A stretch of 64,000 nt of DNA, taken from Phoronis australis. Lineage: Eukaryota > Phoronida > Phoronidae. Location of the stretch: the NCBI GenBank assembly GCA_002633005.1, contig NMRA01000383.1, positions 153,586-217,585 on the forward strand. The letters are read 5' to 3'. The notes under the pieces were generated by a model. The model was given only the letters and a program-made list of their open reading frames with translations, was not told where the DNA came from and searched no databases. Positions 34,648-48,088 of the stretch are shown here, piece after piece. The number at the start of each line of letters is the position of its first letter. The first letter of the stretch is position 1. A program made the position numbers and the translations under genes.

Positions 34648-35958
34648 ATGTCACTGAACGCAAGGTCTTCATACCCATCTTTTGTATTATATGCTTAAAC
34701 CCAGATTTGAATTGTTTACTGGACTGTGGTTTGCAGTAAGTCACGGAATTAGCTTGACCAAAGCTTTAGCAAATGGTGATGAAGGAAAGATGGCTGGGAT
34801 TGCTTGGATTTGGAACGTTGTTGAATAATTGCTCGAGTAAAAGTAGGGGAGATAAGAATAAGTTGTCAACATAAAGGGTGGGCAAATTTGTTGGAGACTT
34901 GAGAGCGAGATGGCACCTTCCTTTTTCTTGTTTAAAAATACTTCTTTTTCACCAGTGGTTTTTGAAAGTAGTTAGAAGTGATCTAGCTGCAAAAGTCCCT
35001 CATTGACCTTGGCCTTTTTTGGTTCACCTAAAAGTATGCATGTGCAATGAAGTGCAGAGGTCTTTTTAATAACTCCACCTTGTACCAACTGACATGCACC
35101 TATTTGTGTGTGTCACTTTAGGACTGGCATAGCCCCTAGCTAAGTAGTTAACTAGAGCTTACAAATTCGTACATTGTAATGCAACCAGCTATTTTGAAAA
35201 TATTGGTAAGCAACAAAATTTTTAATGAAATGTTCTGTGCACTCATCCGTAGTATGACGTAGTGATGACTTCACACATAGTCTATGCAGATGACTTGCAG
35301 GTGTTCTGTAAAAAGTCTGTTGGCTTGATCCTGTGTTTCTGACAGATTAGGTAAAATTTCCAGAATTATTATTTGGTGATGGTTTTACCGGGACAATATT
35401 TTGGTAAATGTCTTTGTTTCTGTTGTCTATTTTGCTATAGTATCTCTCTTCTTGGGCACATATGCAGGATCATGACCTGGTCGCATGAAGCTAAATCTAC
35501 TATGTTTCTATTTTTGTTTACTCACAAATGTTGTCTTTCTATCCCTTTACCTTTATTGTCAGCTCCTCGTTTCCTCAAGACGTGTAACTTCCCTATAACA
35601 TGTAAAAACTGAGCCAGTGCAAATAAGTATAAACTTTTTAAATCAGTGACGTTGCATGGAGAGGTCCTGTTTATTTTCATTAATAGTGAGAATTCAATGT
35701 AGAGTTTACTCTCTGTGTGTATCAAAGCTGAAAATTGACGTAACAGTTTATCTTTATTATGAGCTGCTCATTTACAATCATATTTTTAGTAATATATGTG
35801 AAAACTGTGCAGTTATTTCAGTCCTTAAGTTTTAGATGTTACTTTAAAAAAATTCTGTATTTGTTTTCACTAAAGTCTCACTGTGTATCAAAGCTGAAAC
35901 TTGACATGGTGGGAAAGATAAAATAGCAGCAGAAAGGACAGTCAATGTTTGTAGAAAA
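34648..35958. other. MUL1 3' flank / probable 3' UTR, no further gene recognised
   Basis: Follows the MUL1 stop codon directly. T-rich sequence without a recognisable exon on either strand. I could not fix a poly(A) site. Confidence 0.4.
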
Positions 35959-36127
35959 TTTGGGGAACATAGTTGAGGAGGCCCTATTGGGACTGCAACC
36001 AGACTATGCTGCTCAGTTTGTTTGGCCTTAAAGCAGCTTGTGGTTTGGGGAACATAGTTGAGGAGGCCCTATTGAGACTCCAACCAGTCTATGCCGCTCA
36101 CTTTGTTTGGCCTTACAGCAGCGTCTG
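35959..36127. repeat. 85-bp direct tandem duplication, 2 copies
   Basis: TGGGGAACATAGTTGAGGAG starts at 35961 and again at 36046. The two copies share the GGCCCTATTG and TTTGTTTGGCCTTA blocks with a handful of substitutions. Confidence 0.85.
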
Positions 36128-36429
36128 ATTACTTTCTTTTGACAACACCTCTTCATAATGTCTACATGTTTTATTATCCAAATAATGTCTCGTAAAACCA
36201 GATGGCACTTAGGTTATGTTATGTTTGGTTTTCAGGTGTTTTTAGTGATTTGATTATAGAATTAAATTATCTGTATATGTTTATCCAGTGTCATTGAACA
36301 CAACGTGTTATTTTGATTAAGACAAGTGGCCTATTTTCTGTTTTGTTGATTGTTGATTGACTCAAGTATACTTGTACGTGACAAGAACAAAAGGCAAATA
36401 TATTTCATCAAACATCACATGTTATTCAT

Positions 36430-37110
36430 TTTTATGCACCCACATGTACATATGTAGGTGCACTTTGTCATCATCTCTGTAAAGGTGTCCACTGCTTTAT
36501 CTCCTAAAGGTGGCGCTGCTGTATCCCAAATCCTTCAAAGGATAATAATGAGACTTGGCAAATGTGTTCTTATGAAGCTGACAACAGATGACAATGAGTT
36601 GCGGATCGATTCGACTATGGCTTTGGCTCCTAGTGGCAATGTTAGTTTTTTACGTTTATAATAATAGTAATGTTTTTTACGCTTATCTCTGTTTCTTTGG
36701 AATTCCTGGATGGATTTTAATGAAATCAATTAATTTATAAGGAAACAACGACACCTTGCCATTTTCATTATTTACGCGTCTGTTTTTCGGCTTCTGTTTC
36801 TCTATCTGCCAAACTGCTTCTAGGATCATTACGGAAATTGGTACATCTGTTCCTGTTGAGAAGAACATCGCTGACATTGATTTTTGAATGCGATCTTCTA
36901 CTGTCGTGCCCATAGTGGTGATTTTGTTTTTGTGTATGCAGCAGAGTCTCCTCAAAACTCTTGCACGACCTTTGTCAAAGTTTGTCAAGTGTTTTTCTGT
37001 AGATGTAGGAAGAGATGGCAATGAAGTACTTTTAGGAAGATCTGACTACCATTGTGCCCCCTAGTGGCAATTTATGTTTACCCCACACTGTATCTTCAGA
37101 GTACCTTGAC
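36430..37110 (-). repeat. Inverted copy of the dispersed repeat
   Basis: Read on the minus strand it has the tail (CAGAGATGATGACAAAGTGC and TATGTGGGTGCATAAAAA) and two or more body units, in the same order as at 1-780. The core at 37054-37067 is CCACTAGGGGGCAC on the minus strand, a perfect consensus copy. A second, poorer core (CCACTAGGAGCC) is at about 36623-36634. Confidence 0.7.
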
Positions 37111-40100
37111 AAGTATAAATATTAATGAAATGTGACAACTGAGTTTCTATATGAGATGCCTACACCCTTCTATGTTTGGACCGATTAGACATATTCTCAT
37201 GCTACCATCGTCCAGTTTTATCGTGCTAATAAATACCCCTGCAAGTATACCATTTGTGGTGCAGTCATGTGTGCATTTGAACACTTTGTGTTGCTCTGGT
37301 TCTTCTTTTTAACATTGAACCTGAGCATGGACTTGAGTGGTCTGTTTTCTTTGACAACTGTAGTTATGTGGTGCCACCTTCAGAGTTTATCATAAACTAA
37401 TTAATTGATAGACTAAAAAGACTGTAACCCACACAGTGCTCCATGGTACATTGAGATTTGAGATGGGTAATATAAGTTAAATGGGACCACTTTTAGCAAA
37501 AATTACATTGTAGCCCATTGTCTTTAAAATTTACAGCAGGATCACAATTTTCTGAAATGACATGGTACAGTCACATTTTCATGTCGAATATGTTGGTAAG
37601 AAATTTAAAACTGTTAAGTATGGGTGCAGCGTTACTGTTCATGGAATTAAATAGAAGGCATGTCCAACAAGGTACTAACGTTCGATTACTTAAAATTCCA
37701 TCCTTGTAACAAGTCACTGAGCAGTCTTGTCTCGACCCTCACTTGCAAATGTCATTATCAAACTTTTCTTCGGCCCCTTTCTACAGGGGAGATAATGTTG
37801 GATGAAAAAATAACTTCAGTATAGATACTTTAACTTATGTTCATGTACATTTTCTTTAACTGTTTCTCTCCTATGTCAAAATGTAACAACAAACAATTGT
37901 GATGCCTTGGTATATCATCAGAGTAACCCCCAATGACTCCCTGAGTGTTTGGCAAAACAGAATTCTGATATCTTATTTCTTTTGCCACTTGAAACCGTCT
38001 GTTTGTTCATGCTGTTGTCCTGTTCAAACAGCTGTGCTAGTTGTCGCTCCTATTGTTGTGTTTCTCACATACTTGGCTCTGTTTGTTTTTGGCTAATCAA
38101 ACAGTTCAATGCATTCTTGTTGGAATTACTCTAACCATGAATCCACAGCAACTCTGTGATAAATATTGTAAACCAGCCCTCAAGACAAAGGTGTGTTGTT
38201 TGTTATCAAAGGTTTATAATTAAAGGATATCTGTCTATGAAAGGGTGTAGACTGTCTTCAAATAAATGCTAATTAACAACATATTCACTGTGTGCCACTG
38301 GCATCAATTGTTCGACAAGAAATCTGTTGTCAGTAATGTGATACTCTATGCACTGGCAGATGCCAACACTAGAGTGAACATGATAGCAAATGACAGAAAT
38401 GTATGTCTCAAGGAGTACCACATCACTGCTCTCTTAAACTGCTCTCTTAAACGGCTCCCTCGGATTTTACAGCATCTTTGAGTTACCCTGGTAGAAATTC
38501 ATCCAGTAAGAAATTCCTATTGCATGCCAGGCAATGTCAATGGTCAAAAGATAGTTTATTTGTAAAGACGGTGGCACAGTCTGTATCACAAGTCATGGTT
38601 TTTTAGCTCGTTTATTGTGTTAAAAACATGGGGAGCTTGGACTAAGCATTTAACTGGTACCTACAAGTCTATTTATCTGCACACGTAGCTTTAGTACACA
38701 CAGTAATTATGACTACAGGGTTTCCTTCTCAACTGTATTATTCATATTGTAATTCTAGTAAACTTTAATGAAATAAGATAGTATAGGCTTGGAGCCAATA
38801 CCTTGTCTAAACGTCTTCTGTTATTGGTTAAACCATTGTATGGAGTTAGGTTTCTATCAATTGCTAGTTATACTCGTGAATACTAGACATATTCACTGTG
38901 TTGCATTAGTGGGCACCAATGGGCTGATTGCCTATGATTTAGGACATAATTTAATGGTTTTGATAAAATTTTCTACTTGTACAACTTCTGATAATTATGC
39001 AGTAATTAGGTAATTTCTGCATCATTTGGCTCTTGGATTTACTTTCAACAAATCCTTTTCAAACTGTTGTAACATAGCATGGAGTCTTTCAGAGGAAGCA
39101 AGAATAGTGTGCATGAAGGATGCTGTAATGGATAAGTTTAAAATGTTGCTTTCAGCCACTGTCAGTGCTAACTGAACAAGTGACTTGAACAGATTTGTAC
39201 TAAGTAGTGTTCTTGGAAAACAGTGTTGCTGTAAAAGTCCTTTCCGGGTGCAGGTTTAATGGCAACCTAGGACCAAAGTTGTACAAATACTGCTAGGAAC
39301 CTGTGTATTTTGTTGGTAGTCTTCATACAGCTAGGTGTCTGGCTAGTTTAAATGGCAGCTTCTCTGTTAGGACCTTTCTTGCATCAACCCTAGACACTAC
39401 CGAGACATTATGCACCAAGAAATCTAGGCTTATTCAACAGAAATAGCATCTTTTACTTACGCAGCTCAGAGAAATTAAACATCTGAGAAATTTAGTTTCG
39501 AGTCATACTATGGCAGATAATGGCACATTGCTAAAGAATTGTCTCTGAGATATTAGGGGACAACAACCCGTTCTCATTGCATCTCTCAATTATAGCCCTG
39601 GAACCAGGATTGTGGCCTTTATTAAATAGAGCTCTTTTCATTGAATAGTTAATGATATTGGCAAGTTCTGGTAAAAATCGATATCAACTTTTCTAAATTA
39701 ATTACTTGACTAAATCTAAACTGAAACATGGAAACTGATAGAATTTGTGAAGGAACGTTCAGAACTCATCTTTCCCCCAGAGCTAACTGCCAATCACGTT
39801 TTCAGATTGACAGCCGAAACCATCCATTCCCCAAAGGTTTGTTCAAGTCAGTGCCAAACCAAAGACAGCATCTGCAACTTTTCCCAGCCACATCACCAAA
39901 ATCCTGTTTTAAAGGGAAGACATTTGAAGATGCTTTGGGCATGCAAAATAAAACCCATGTGTTTGACAGAAATTAAAACAGTTTGGGCCTTTAAGGTATA
40001 CAGACATTTTGGTTCCTGAAATAACAGTGCCACACTCCCGGCTACAGAAACCAACTGCAGGCTCCCAGTACTTGTACTAGACAATTTACGGGTGCACATC

Positions 40101-40902
40101 GTTGGTCTCTGGAGCGCATTGTGGCATTGTGCTTGGTCACTAACCACTGTTCCCATCTCCTACAGCAAAATTTAAGGGCAACCAGATAATGTGCTCGAGT
40201 TGTGAGTACATTTTGTGCTTTGTCCCAGAGATAAGTGTCTGCTTCCTACACAGAACCATCTCACTCAAATAATTTTGCCAGATGAATAGAAACCGTCGCA
40301 TCAGGCAGATAAAGTTGGGATATGTATATTAACCTCTTTATTCATTTGATAATATAAATCACATTCAGAGGTGTCTACAACAAGCTACATTCATCAACAA
40401 CCAATGCAATTGCACTAAATGTTACATTACTGACTATATCTTAAGATAACAGTACTAAATTTTGACAACTTTAACTATAACTGACCAGAGATTTTTCTCA
40501 TCTGACCACACAGTTGACTCAACAACAAAGTACACAACTATGTGCTGAACATTAGACCAGCTGCATCATTGCATAATCAAGGCCCAATCTGAAGCACAGG
40601 CCTTTTCTCAAAAAACTGTGATGCTCAATTCTTTTTCAAGTTACATTACTGACTTCAGGATACCTCCTTGCAATGCAAAATTTAAATAAATTATCATCAA
40701 CGTCATGAAATGGTGTTTGCTCCATAAACAGAGTGCATCACCTCACAACAAACACTGAAAATGGAGTTTTAACAGAGAAAGTCGCGTTACTGTCAGCCAA
40801 GAAATTAAGCTGAAAATGAGGGCCAGACACTACAGTGAATGTCCTTATAAGTACATAACAGTTAATGAGCCTGCATATGCACACAACCTATTCCTGTAAT
40901 AC
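37111..40902. other. Intergenic DNA, nothing recognised
   Basis: Short ORFs occur throughout (for example 37518-37709, 38266-38481, 39728-40019), but none shows a domain, a splice context or repeat support. A minus-strand poly(A) signal (TTTATT on the plus strand, about 40337-40342) could end the PSKH1-like transcript. Confidence 0.4.
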
Positions 40903-41037
40903 GTTCACGTGATCTACTCAGACCCATTGGTATACCACTAGTTATTATGTTCACGTGATCTACTCACATCCATTGGTATACCACTAGTTATTATGTTCAC
41001 GTGATCTACTCACATCCATTGGTATACCACTAGTTAT
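40903..41037. repeat. 46-bp tandem repeat, 3 copies
   Basis: GTTCACGTGATCTACTCA begins at 40903, 40949 and 40995. Each copy continues CATTGGTATACCACTAGTTA. Confidence 0.9.
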
Positions 41038-44000
41038 GTTTGAATGTGTACCTAAAGTCTATGATCAAGCAGACTCAAGGACTACATTCAAACCTACTAG
41101 AATATACCCCAGTGATATAATTATTGAACATTTAGCAAGTGTGTAGTAAAACACAGTGATCAAAAGCAAACTAGCTTACAGAACAATGGTGTAAATATGA
41201 CAGAACTAAAGCTGATAGATTGTACTAAACATATCTAAACACAATGAAACTCTGGTTAGAGACACCAGTGACATTGTTCTATAATACAGTTGATATAGTT
41301 CGGGCACTGGGCCTTCAGTTTGGCATGAAATCTCTCTGTAGGGCACGCACAATTTTTCTGCACCTTTGAAAAAAGTTGCACCATTACAAAATCAAATTCT
41401 CATCAGCTACACTTTGAAGAAATTGCAAACCACCAAGACTTCTAATTTTGCAGCCGACAAGTTCATGACCTTTCACTGTGATCATTTCATTTTTTAACTC
41501 TCAGTACATTAGGATCATCTCTCAGCACATATTTGGTTAAAAAACATACAAATCAAATCTCTATAAAAGACAATAAATACAAGGAGTTGCAGGACAACCA
41601 CAACAAGACAATCGATGAGGTAATCAATAAGTAGAATTATAGATATTCACAAATGTACGATTGTCTGTGTGGAACTGTACAGAAAACACTTCAGATTGCA
41701 TTCAAATGGATTACTGATTACATAACAATAATTAAACGACAGTACAAAATGACCTTATAGACTAGAAATACAGTCACTGATTGTCAGCAAATGACACCAT
41801 TCACAGACCAGCAAATAAAAACACTAAAAATTAAAACATGTAACAATTTGTTGATGGTTTCATTTCTTATGTTGCTAAGTGACTTATGATGTTGAAACAA
41901 ATGCATGACAAATCATCCTTTAACAGGCGACAAATCACCCCTTTAACAGGCGACATTAGATTGAAGGTGAATACACACTGCAGCATAAGTTTTCAACAGA
42001 AAATATAGAACTTAAATACAGTCTGTCCAATAAAGTTGTTTCAGACTCCAGACAAAAGTTGGAGTTGTGCTTTTTTAAGTAGCTGCTAAGCTACACCTGA
42101 TGGTGAGGCAGAGTATGGACCTATGAAAATAAACGGGGCAATTACTGATTAACATTCCTTACACAGAACAATAAACTTTGTTGAGAAAGTGGGATAATTA
42201 CAGGGTCAAAGGAGGTCATGAAGAGAGGACAGTGTACCAGGACTTGACTAGCACGTAGGTACAGCATTACATTGGCACGCTGACATATAGTATGGTATTA
42301 CAGGGGCACGCTGGCATGTACAGGTCAGTGGAAGAATTTAGAAGCCAGATCTTAAACTTGTGGTGAATGTAATCATTCCTCAGATGAAATCTGGAGTGAA
42401 CTAAGAAAGCTTGGGAGAATACACCTCCANGGGCAATGTAGCACGGGGGAGTATTCATGACAAAATATCACATCTCAGAGCAAAGACATTAATGCACACA
42501 AATGTTAGCAGATAAAAGTGTTAACTCCTCCAAGATGAATAATTCATCAAAATTCATTGGTAACTAAAACTTATATGGTGCAATTACAGCATACATGTTC
42601 ACACCAGGTTGCAAATTAATGAGCTACACATGGTGATGGGTGCAAAAGCCAAGCTGGTAGAGATGCCATGCCCAATGATGCTGGCTTGTGCAAATAACAA
42701 ATATTCTGGACTACTGTCACAATGCGATAGTCACAGCTAATGAACACAACATTGCAGCAGGAACTCTGTCTCCCTGTTTCACTCAAGTGAAAATGTTAAT
42801 ACCAAGAAGCCTGGATAAAATACACCGAGGACTACGGACTACCTGGCTAATCAACTCTGAACAAAATGGAAAATTTGTCAGGAATTTCATTTCAGCAAAA
42901 TCTGGCCTGAAAAGGACTCGCAGAGATAACCTTTACACAATTCTTGTGGAAGTCCTTGGTAAAACTGAAATAGTGATTATACAAGTTCCATCCAAGAACA
43001 ACCATAGGTATCAAGACAGGTGACTGGTGTTTTATACTTCTATTGCCAGGCCACAACCACAGAACACAGTGGCAGCCATTTTGATATAATCACGATATTT
43101 GAAGTCGGGAGATAACGAGACAAAAATGCAAGGATTCAGGAATTGTACCAGTTTTAACATCTGAGTAATACATAAATGTAAAATCAGATTTTAATTGCCC
43201 AATATGCTTTCATGAACAATGGCCACAGTGGCTTACACCGTGTGGTTTTTCCAACAAACATGGTGAAAAAGAACAGTTAACTACAAAAGCCTGGAGGGAG
43301 AAATGTCAGACTGTTTTGAAACAATATAAAGGCGTTGCTGCCATTTTGTTGACACAGATGTACAAAGTACAGTCAGTGAGTGAGATCTCCAGTCTGTGAA
43401 ATTCTGACAAATGGGAAAAAGGTGGCAGGCCACGAGACCACTTGAAACTTGGCCAGCAGATTAACAACACTTGTAGCTCTCTTACAGGGTGTACACAAAG
43501 TACACCAGCCACTAGAATACAACTATTTTCTTACAGGGTGAACATCAGTATATTAGCCATTAGCACACACCTGGGTTACTTCATACATAAATGAACTACA
43601 AAAACAGTCCGTCAGGTGACAAAGTTTTGAGAGATTTTATATAGTTCAGAAGTGTTGAGGTACCAGATCAGAGCCAAACACAGGCAGTGTATTGGAATAC
43701 TTCCCAACTGATCATGAAGAGGCAACTAGAAACAGCTGTTCTGTGTCTAACCAACAGGTCTTTCTATTGGTTAAGGCTATCCTGATTTTTTGTAATGCCC
43801 GGGGTAATTATTCAGTGCTTATATTTAATGTTCCAAAAATTTGTCCAGAACTGCAACATTGCAGTATAGTAAAATAATCTTTGATAGAAATCTATAGAAA
43901 ACTGGTGTACAGCCCTCAGTTGTGTCCCTGGCCTTTCCCTGGAACAACATTGACGGGTGTTGAGTGAAAAGTTTGGACAGTCCTGTCTAACACAGCTGCT

Positions 44001-45260
44001 TATCAATAATGAAATCAGGCAACCAAAAAGCTGAGCAGACATAACAAAAACTAGAGAGAACAGCAGGCAGGGTGTAAGGTTGCCCCCGATTGAGTGAGCT
44101 ACCTGTTGTTTTTCACATTAGCCCAGCAAAAGAACGGCTGTTGATGGCTAAAAATATGCATTTGTGAATTCATTGAACATGGCAAAGTCAAGTTTAGCAA
44201 ATTTGGGCCAAACGAGGCGAGGCGGTGTTTTACGATGGCAACAATTAAAACTTGGGAGATGAGAGTATAAAGCACAACAGTGTGACAAATGAGTGACTTG
44301 ACAATAAGCTTCATAACACCTGTAGCAGTCGATCCAATTAAACGGACAGTCACCTGTATAAAGCTGAGTAACAGAGTAAAATCTGCTACAGTTCTAGTCT
44401 CGCATCCACGGATAAAAATAGTAGTACTATTTACAAAATCTACAATAAAAATTACTAAAATAGACCTAGTGAATCTGTACAAAACCGTATAGATACACGA
44501 TAAGTATACGAGACCTATGTGACAATGAGAGCGCTGATATGCTCACAAAACATATATATCAAATATACATTAATCATTATCATACACCCATTGTTCACGT
44601 ATGTACAAAACACAATGCTACGTAATAATAATATTAATAATAATCATAATAATAATAAATGTAAGAATATTTTAGTTAATATTAAATGTACACTGTCTGC
44701 TTGATCCACCATCAGCAAGACTAGACACTTAGCACATCTACAGCACTCTCCTAATGGTAGGCAGAACCACCACAAGGAGGTGCTACACTCTCCTAATGGC
44801 AAGCAGAACCATCACCAGGAGGTGCCACATTGCAACATTCATAATCATGACTAGTGAGAGACGAGTCTTACAAAAATATGTCTTTGGTAAATTGCTCATC
44901 GGCACGGATACATCAACAGCAGTTACTGGCAATGCATATACTAGAGTAGAGGAACACGTGAGGCTGGCAGTGATACATGTGTTGTCCCGATACAGATACA
45001 TACATAAACACGTCTGAAGGTCCAATATACACTGCTGTGTACTTAATTACCATGGTGTACCTGCCGCACCTATGAACCATAGTTATCAGACACTTGTTAG
45101 TCTCTGACGACAATATTGAACCTCGGGAACAATTCACAAAGTATAGTCATAGATCAGTGACAGTCGCTGCACATATTACAGGCTGCGACTGTCACCAGGT
45201 ACATCTTATCAGACCATCAAATACACACATGACCAGCTGTAAACATGGGGTGACTCCAGG
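41038..45260. other. Downstream flank or 3' UTR of the PSKH1-like gene, no gene recognised
   Basis: No further exon is recognised. There is an ambiguous base at 42430, an AAT microsatellite at about 44625-44660, and a two-copy block CTACACTCTCCTAATGG with AGCAGAACCA near 44740-44820. An unbroken run of non-coding sequence to the poly(A)-like signal near 40340 would fit a long 3' UTR; that is inference. Confidence 0.35.
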
Positions 45261-45635
45261 CTATGACTGCGAGGTGCATGAGGTGCCATGCAAGGACGCT
45301 ACCTCTGCAGCAAACACTGGGTCCTTATACAGCTCATCAATCTCCTCTGGCTGAACATGCCTATGTTCCGAGCGCAGCGACCGTGCTGACTTGCTAGATT
45401 TGTTGCTCTTGGTCGACCTGGTCGACTTGCCACTACGGATGCTATTTGCCCGCGTCGACTGTCTGTGAAGCAGGTTTTGACTGATTGTGCGGTGTAAGTT
45501 CTTATTACTCAACGCCGCAGCGTTCATGATCCATGGATGCTTAAGAGCCTGGCTTGCCGTCATTCTCTCTTCAGGACTGATGACGAAGATTTGGTCGATG
45601 AAGTCCTTGGCTAGTGTCGACACGTCTTTCCACGG
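45261..45635 (-). CDS. PSKH1: PSKH1-like serine/threonine kinase, last coding exon
   Basis: After a TGTAATTTCAG acceptor the exon reads PWKDVSTLAKDFIDQIF, then RMTASQALKHPWIMNAAALS, then NKNLHRTISQNLL, and ends SLHGTSCTSQS at TAG 45263-45261. A-K-D-F-I-D, R-M-T-A-x-Q-A-L-x-H-P-W, and especially K-N-L-H-R-x-I-S-Q-N-L-L match the end of the kinase domain and start of the tail of vertebrate PSKH1, a CaMK-group kinase. The following Ser/Lys/Arg-rich tail (STRSTKSNKSSKSARS) also fits PSKH1. The last 30 residues are acidic and differ from what I know of human PSKH1. Catalytic-core exons (HRDLKPEN, DFG) must lie upstream on the minus strand; I did not find them in this window. Confidence 0.85.
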   Translation of the reverse strand, partial: PWKDVSTLAKDFIDQIFVISPEERMTASQALKHPWIMNAAALSNKNLHRTISQNLLHRQSTRANSIRSGKSTRSTKSNKSSKSARSLRSEHRHVQPEEIDELYKDPVFAAEVASLHGTSCTSQS

Positions 45636-47218
45636 CTGAAATTACAGGGAGTTGACATTAGCTTATTATTTTCATGATCCATAATAAGTTACACAAAGCA
45701 GAGACTCGACAAAGCCCAACACTGTTATATGATGAAGCACATACATTCTCTGCCATACAGTCTCGCAAGTCAAAATTGTTCAATGGATTTAACTACGACC
45801 CATCTTGGAAGACCCATGCAGAGAACAAAACAGTGAGTCATGACATAGGCTACACAGAGCACTAGAACAGGAAGTCACCAGGGACACAGGCACATTTGCA
45901 TCCTATCACCACAAAGACTTCACACAATGTTTACCTTATGCTAATTTTAATTACCTGGCTTACACTAGACTTAGCAAAGAAATGGTTTCCTTTACACGAC
46001 ACGCTATAGTTATTTTGGTTTAATTTTTGGAGCGTGTTTCATTTAAATCTAATTGCAGATATTATCGTAAAGGTCATGAGAAAAAAGCACTCTCATTGGC
46101 GTATCGAATTTCTTCCCAATGAGACAATCAATTTTTCACTGGGTGTGCCTCAATACAACATGAGACGAAGGTCACTGGAGAAATCTCATCATAGAACAGA
46201 CTGTTGGGCCATGCCCTAACTGCTGACCAATTCCATGCTCTAACTACAGAGAACAGACTGTTGGGCCATGCTCTAACAGCATAGAACAGACTGTTGGGTC
46301 ATGCTCTAACTGCTGACCCTCATCAAGAGAGTAGTGCTGCCAAGGACTTTAAAACTCATCAACCTGCTTGAAGGCCAAACACACAACTCCAGTTGACTCA
46401 GCCGTAACAATCAAGAAAAAACAAAAATACAACAGCGTCAGGTTACTAACTGGGACACTTTAGTGGTAAAATAATGCTAATTGTTTTCAACTATGGTTTG
46501 TGTATATGTAGTGTAAAAAGTATTACTGTAGAGTTGAGTATTACATTTAAAGAAAGCTAACACAAGGTGTGTATGTCAAAACATCAAGCTTGCAGTCAAT
46601 GTTGCGTTCACACTAAAGACTAACTTTGACAAGTCTATACAGTGCACAAATATAACTACAACACAAAATGGTGGCTTTCAATTTTTCAATGGCTGACTTT
46701 TTAAACTTTTTGCAAATAAATTGTATGTCAGCAAAAGTATTACATCATGCACGCATTTCAGACCATGTTTGTAATAGACCAGAATATTCGCAATCTCAAT
46801 TTTGAGTAGAAATTGAAAAAAACTTTCCCTTGTGGGCCATTTTGTGTGTCAAATAAATGAAGACTTAGCGGTGCACCAGTTTTCATTGTAAATTTAAGGC
46901 CACTGGAAGTGTAACACTGGACAGCACACATTACATTTGAGAGTACTTAGTCAGCAAAACAAGGATTAAAAATCACTTTCACCCCCAGTCTGTGTGAGAA
47001 ATTTCAATGAACTTGAGCCACATGATTTAATTCATGGCCTTATTTGGATTTGGGCCACTGTTACAACACTAGACCTCTCCCAACTGACCACAGGACCTAT
47101 CCCAGCTGATCACAGTAAAATATGTCCAATCTAGGATAAAACGTGGCTGTCAACTGAAATTTAATTCACTTTTTCAGGAAAGAGAAGCATCACCAACCAA
47201 AAATTCTTGATGACTTAA
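45636..47218. other. Probable PSKH1 intron, no exon recognised
   Basis: Lies immediately upstream (minus strand) of the last PSKH1-like exon. It includes a degenerate direct repeat at 46195-46315 (three ACAGACTGTTGGGCCATGC blocks). No kinase-core exon is visible. Confidence 0.4.
46195..46315. repeat. Degenerate tandem repeat, 3 copies
   Basis: ACAGACTGTTGGG(C/T)CATGC followed by TCTAAC occurs three times, about 58 bp and then 37 bp apart, with CTGCTGACC in the outer copies. Confidence 0.75.
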
Positions 47219-48088
47219 AGGCGAAGGCAACCTTTTTTCATCTCTTTTTAGCAAAAACAAGTTACATCGGTTATCCCAGACATATTTTCCCCTTAATAAC
47301 AGCTTTTCGTAATGTGATTAATTATTCGTTCTCTACTCCGGAAGTGACGTTTTGGGAGGGAAGAATTTCCTGCCTATTTATTTTCGTATAGTCTGACCGT
47401 GAGAGCTGCACAGTCAATCAGTGTTCTATCTCGCGGTTTTGATAAGTTCGGTAATCGTGTGTACGAGTCAGTCAGCATCCCACACTTGCTGCTTATCGTC
47501 CCACGTACAGAGGAACAACTGTCCCACTTGCTCGAGTGTCCGCGACACACTCCCACTGATAGGGACTTCAGCACACAAACTGCTTACACCCCGCCGTGTG
47601 ACACCCTCGCCACACACCTGGCACCTTCTAAATAGCTCCAATACTTTAGACAAGTCCACAATAAACTTATCAAAGTTTGGCTCACCGATCTTATCATTGA
47701 ACGACGAACTGTCCTCTTCAATGAGTGTCGAACGGGGCCTGTATTCACTCCCACTACTCAATATCGCAGCAGGGCTGCTTACAGGCTTTGGGCCATAAGG
47801 AGTACATACCGGTAGGCAGCAACAGTGAGGCATGTTGACCGACTCGTAAACAAAAGCAAACGATGACTGAACTTATGAAAACGGAGGTAGATCTATGACG
47901 CTCATATAGTCAGACTACGGGAAAAGAAATTGGCGTGAAATCCTTGCCTCCTAAAACGTCACTTTCGGAGTACAAAATGAATAATTAATGAAATTACGAA
48001 AAGCTGTAATTAAGTGGAAAATATGTCTGGGATAACCAACCAACCTTATTTTTGCTAAAAATGACATGAAAATAGGTTGCCTTTGCCT
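47219..48088. mobile_element. DNA transposon with about 185-bp inverted ends and TTAA target duplications
   Basis: The left end AGGCGAAGGCAACCTTTTTT is matched by the right end on the minus strand, AGGCAAAGGCAACCTATTTT. Similarity continues for about 185 bp through GGTTATCCCAGACATATTTT, CAGCTTTTCGTAAT, TTAATTATTC, AGTGACGTTTT and GTCTGAC. TTAA flanks both sides (47215-47218 and 48089-48092). TTAA duplications are typical of piggyBac-type transposition, but the termini are not the usual CCC..GGG, so the superfamily is open. A frame-shifted ORF lies inside on the minus strand. Confidence 0.8.
47374..47833 (-). pseudogene. Decayed zinc-binding ORF inside the TTAA element
   Basis: One frame (ATG 47833) reads FDKFIVDLSKVLELFRRCQV with C-Q-V-C-G, and then loses sense. 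A second frame (47574-47374) reads GVCRGHSSKWDS. Together they resemble a common invertebrate mobile-element-associated pattern: F-I-V-F, hydrophobic, L-L-x-L-F-x-x-C-x-x-C, about 25-30 residues, C-x3-H-x3-W-x-S. The change of frame near 47540-47575 and the absence of a downstream domain mark it as a relic. Family assignment rests on motif memory only; no function is claimed. Confidence 0.4.
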
